Source: Saccharomonospora viridis DSM 43017
GTDB taxonomy: Bacteria > Actinomycetota > Actinomycetes > Mycobacteriales > Pseudonocardiaceae
DNA length: 64,000 nucleotides
Direction: 5' to 3'
NCBI RefSeq assembly: GCF_000023865.1
Contig: NC_013159.1
Span: 1,824,001 to 1,888,000 of the forward strand
Shown here: positions 61,985 to 64,000 of the stretch, piece by piece
How the letters are laid out: each line of letters begins with the position of its first letter
Position numbering within the stretch: the first letter of the stretch is position 1
Made by a program: the position numbers and the translations under genes
The notes under the pieces: model-generated
What the model was told of the DNA's origin: nothing
Seen by the model: only the letters and a program-made list of their open reading frames with translations
The model's database searches: none

Positions 61985-62353
61985 TCACGCGAAGTCGATC
62001 TCGGGCGTGCGGCAGATGAGTAGGCGGCGCACCAGCCCGTTGTCGGTCAACTGCGCGGTGGCGTTGAAGGACGCTTCGAAAACGCCGTCGCGGGTGGTCT
62101 GTCCGAGCACGAGTTCCGTATCGTCCACGGTGGCTCCCACCATGATGTGGTGGACGAGCGTGCTTTTCTCGCGCTGTTCCAGGTAGGCGATCAGGCCGGC
62201 CCGGTCACCGACGAACTCGGTGGATTGCCCGCTGCCTCTGGAAAACTGCACCGACATCGCGAAGTCGTCGGCGATCATGTCGAGTACGCGGTCCGGGTCC
62301 GTGGAGTCCATGGTATCGAACCAACGCTCGAGTGTCGGGGTAGGAGAGGTCAC
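61985..62353 (-). CDS. SnoaL/NTF2-like protein
   Basis: 122 residues of the SnoaL-like fold: LERWFDTMDSTDPDRVLDMIADDFAMSVQFSRGSG, LIAYLEQREKSTLVHHIMVGATV, GVFEASFNATAQLTDNGLVRRLLICRTPEI. Function unknown; related to small isomerase-like or binding proteins found in catabolic and secondary metabolism. Start ATG 62353 with GGAGGTGCC upstream. Confidence 0.85.
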   Translation of the reverse strand: MTSPTPTLERWFDTMDSTDPDRVLDMIADDFAMSVQFSRGSGQSTEFVGDRAGLIAYLEQREKSTLVHHIMVGATVDDTELVLGQTTRDGVFEASFNATAQLTDNGLVRRLLICRTPEIDFA

Positions 62354-62599
62354 CGGGCACCTCCGGGTAACACGAGCTTCGGGTCAGCGGCCATTCGACG
62401 AGGTGTGGCCGGGTCGTTCCGGTCGCTGCTCTGTTCACGGCGGCGAGTAGGGCAGAGGCGATCCGCCACCTTTTAGAATTGAAGTTATTTCGAGTCGTTC
62501 CCGGATGTCCACCGTCGGCCGGCTGACTCTGGGTTCGAATTGCTCCGAATGGAGTTGGCGATTCGGCTGTTTGCCCGGTAGTCTACTTGGCGGTTCGGG

Positions 62600-63098
62600 A
62601 AGTCCTTCGTGGGTGTGGTGACGTTGGAGAGTTCAACGCTTTCGACGCACTCGTCACCGACGGCGACGCCACGAATACCTATGGACCGCTGAACCGTCTG
62701 ATCACTACCAGCGGGCGTGCGCTGACCTATGCCGGGACGGGTGTCAAGGCCATCTCCGATGAGCAGGCCGACTATTCCTACACGCCCGACGGCGTTCCAC
62801 TGGGATGAGTTAGGTGGAGGGCCTCGCTGCCCTGGGCCGATCTGCATACCGGTCTGATGGGGTTGGCCCGGGCGTAGGTGGTCTGGCGGGGTCGCGGTCG
62901 TACGGCCCGTTCGGCCAACAGCTGGCGGACTCCGGCATCCAGCCGGGACTGGGGGTATCAGCATCGGTACACCGACCTGGGCAGCGGAAACGTGAATATG
63001 GGGCCCGCTGGTACCAGCCGGGAACGGGGACGTTCGCCAGCTGCGATACCGCCATGCTCGACCCTCGCGATCTCGGTAACGTCAACCGTTACGCGTAA
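62600..63098 (+). pseudogene. RHS/YD-repeat protein remnant, frameshifted
   Basis: Pieces of an RHS-repeat core domain spread over several frames: DATNTYGPLNRLITTSGRAL and LTYAGTGVKAISDEQADYSY (62.66-62.8 kb), then LAGSRSYGPFGQQLADSGIQ, then LGYQHRYTDLGSGNVNMG in another frame, then ARWYQPGTGTFASCDTAMLD and PRDLGNVNRYA. These match the end of RHS toxins/surface proteins just before the variable C-terminal tip. At least two frameshifts and no full reading frame, so it is a remnant. Confidence 0.75.
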
Positions 63099-63186
63099 TC
63101 GGTATAGCTACACGGTCAGCCTCGTCGATGAGGTGAGCTGGCCGCTGTAGAGGACTACACCTCGGGATCCGGTTTCAGGCTTAGGA

Positions 63187-63399
63187 AAGGCACAGCAGGT
63201 TCGATCTGGTGGCGGTGGTGTCGATGCCAACGAACCGAGTCCTATAGCCACACCCAAGGGATCAGCCAACCGGGGCCTCTGCCGCCAACGAACATCCATT
63301 GAAGGACTCGCCGATGACATCTGCTATCTGGCCTCACCGGGTGCTTCCAACGTCGTCGGCGCTGTACTCCTCAGCAACGGAGGGCGCTTCACCGTGTGA
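63187..63399 (+). pseudogene. SDR C-terminal fragment
   Basis: Open frame ending at TGA 63397-63399 reads VDANEPSPIATPKGSANRGL, then IEGLADDICYLASPGASNVV, then GAVLLSNGGRFTV. This resembles the last third of a short-chain dehydrogenase (V-N-A-x-x-P-S-P-I-x-T-P and YLASPGASxVxGAVL). The N-terminal cofactor part is missing. Likely a truncated and decaying gene. Confidence 0.55.
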
Positions 63400-63523
63400 T
63401 GCCTTGCGTCAGAGGGCTACTGAAGCTTCGTGGCCAACGGTGAGCGCGGATGACGATCCTCAGCATGCCGCCGATATCACTGTGCACACAGGACACCGAC
63501 GGTACGCCATGCGTTGCCCTGTG

Positions 63524-63558
63524 GCGGGAAGGGCGGGACTCGCCTTCGCCCTTCCCGC
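63524..63558 (-). terminator. Terminator after the protease gene
   Basis: GCGGGAAGGGCG (63524-63535) pairs with CGCCCTTCCCGC (63547-63558), loop 11 bases, 14 bases beyond the protease stop on the minus strand. Confidence 0.65.
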
Positions 63559-63571
63559 TCGGATGTCGTGA

Positions 63572-64000
63572 TTACTTGACGGCGGCCAGCGCGTTCACGA
63601 GCCCGTGGCCGTAGAACGAGTTGTACGCCGCAGGACCGGTGCACCGGTCGTCGTCGGGACAGGGCATGTTGTCGGCCTTGGCCCGCAGCAGTGCCGAGAT
63701 GGCCTGCGGCGGAAGCTGGGGACGTTTGCTGGCGATCAGCGCGGCCACTCCGGCGGCGTGTGGCGCGGCCATCGAGGTGCCGCACTTGGTGCCGTACTGG
63801 CCGTTGAACACCGTGGAGAGGATGCAGCCCGACGTCGCTCCCGGGGGCAACTGATCACGGTCGCCACCCGGTGCGGCCACGTCGACCTCGCGGAGGCCGT
63901 AGTTGCTGAACGAGGACTTGGTGGCTTCGTAGCCGACGGACGAAACGGTCACCACACCGTCGAGCCCCTTGGGCAGGATGGCGCACCCGGAGTTCACAGG
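63572..64000 (-). CDS. Subtilisin-family (S8) serine protease, C-terminal part; runs off the window
   Basis: The last 142 residues of a subtilase are visible in the minus-strand frame, from beyond base 64000 to TAA at 63572. The catalytic serine motif is CGTSMAAPHAAGVAALIASK; before it comes VDVAAPGGDRDQLPPGATSG, as in secreted S8 proteases. Cysteines (SGCAI, GCILS, KCGTS, MPCPDDDRCTG) suggest disulfides in an exported enzyme. The catalytic Asp and His and any signal peptide lie outside the window. The open frame has an internal GTG at 63997 but no reason to start there. Confidence 0.9.
   Translation of the reverse strand, partial: PVNSGCAILPKGLDGVVTVSSVGYEATKSSFSNYGLREVDVAAPGGDRDQLPPGATSGCILSTVFNGQYGTKCGTSMAAPHAAGVAALIASKRPQLPPQAISALLRAKADNMPCPDDDRCTGPAAYNSFYGHGLVNALAAVK

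Overview
This window is high-GC DNA with many GTG starts, tight ATGA/GTGA/TGATG gene overlaps and typical actinobacterial gene families. It most likely comes from an actinomycete chromosome, plausibly Pseudonocardiaceae. That taxonomic guess is inference from gene style and content; there is no rRNA or other decisive marker here.

Left arm (1-20.3 kb): a nearly complete aerobic-type cobalamin (vitamin B12) locus. Two minus-strand transcription units each begin with a cobalamin riboswitch. The first (5.6 kb to the left edge) encodes a corrinoid-type ABC importer (lipoprotein, permease, ATPase), a small protein with a thioredoxin-like ferredoxin end, and CobN, cut by the window edge. The second (20.3 to 13.1 kb) encodes a ChlI-ChlD-type chelatase subunit, CobO, a CobB-CobC fusion, CobA and CobD. 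Between them lie cobG-cobH-cobIJ (+), cobM-cobL (-), and cobQ and cobK (+).

Middle (21-46 kb): an accessory catabolic region. A cytochrome P450 with its own [2Fe-2S] ferredoxin and reductase sits with a small ABM-type monooxygenase and an aldehyde dehydrogenase. A second plus-strand run encodes three acyl-CoA dehydrogenases, enoyl-CoA hydratase, a DUF35/thiolase-like pair, an APH-like kinase, two SDRs, a zinc alcohol dehydrogenase, an AMP-forming acyl-CoA ligase, a TetR regulator and an EthD-like protein. The enzyme order fits hydroxylation of a hydrophobic substrate, oxidation to an acid, CoA activation and beta-oxidation-like or retro-aldol shortening; the substrate is unknown. A shared motif, CTGAAYT-N4-TCA, lies before at least four genes of this island and is a good candidate for one operator. 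Four island genes are damaged or have conflicting starts: an SRPBCC gene with two in-frame TGA codons, an SDR with a start conflict, an acyl-CoA dehydrogenase with one extra A in an A-run, and a ligase with one apparently missing G. A Tat-exported metallo-hydrolase and a thiolase/PaaG-like pair follow.

Right arm (46-64 kb): a minus-strand operon for a GntR/HutC regulator, ADP-ribosylglycohydrolase-family enzyme, NCS1 permease and PfkB kinase, probably for uptake and breakdown of a nucleoside-like compound; an ABC-2-type exporter with its winged-helix regulator and a tandem TTTCGAAA operator; a LysR regulator divergent from a SnoaL-like protein; an ECF41-type sigma factor beside an FAD/NAD oxidoreductase; a sulfonate-type ABC importer divergent from a TauD-like dioxygenase; a gamma carbonic anhydrase-like protein; decayed RHS and SDR remnants; and the 3' end of a subtilisin-like protease that runs off the right edge.
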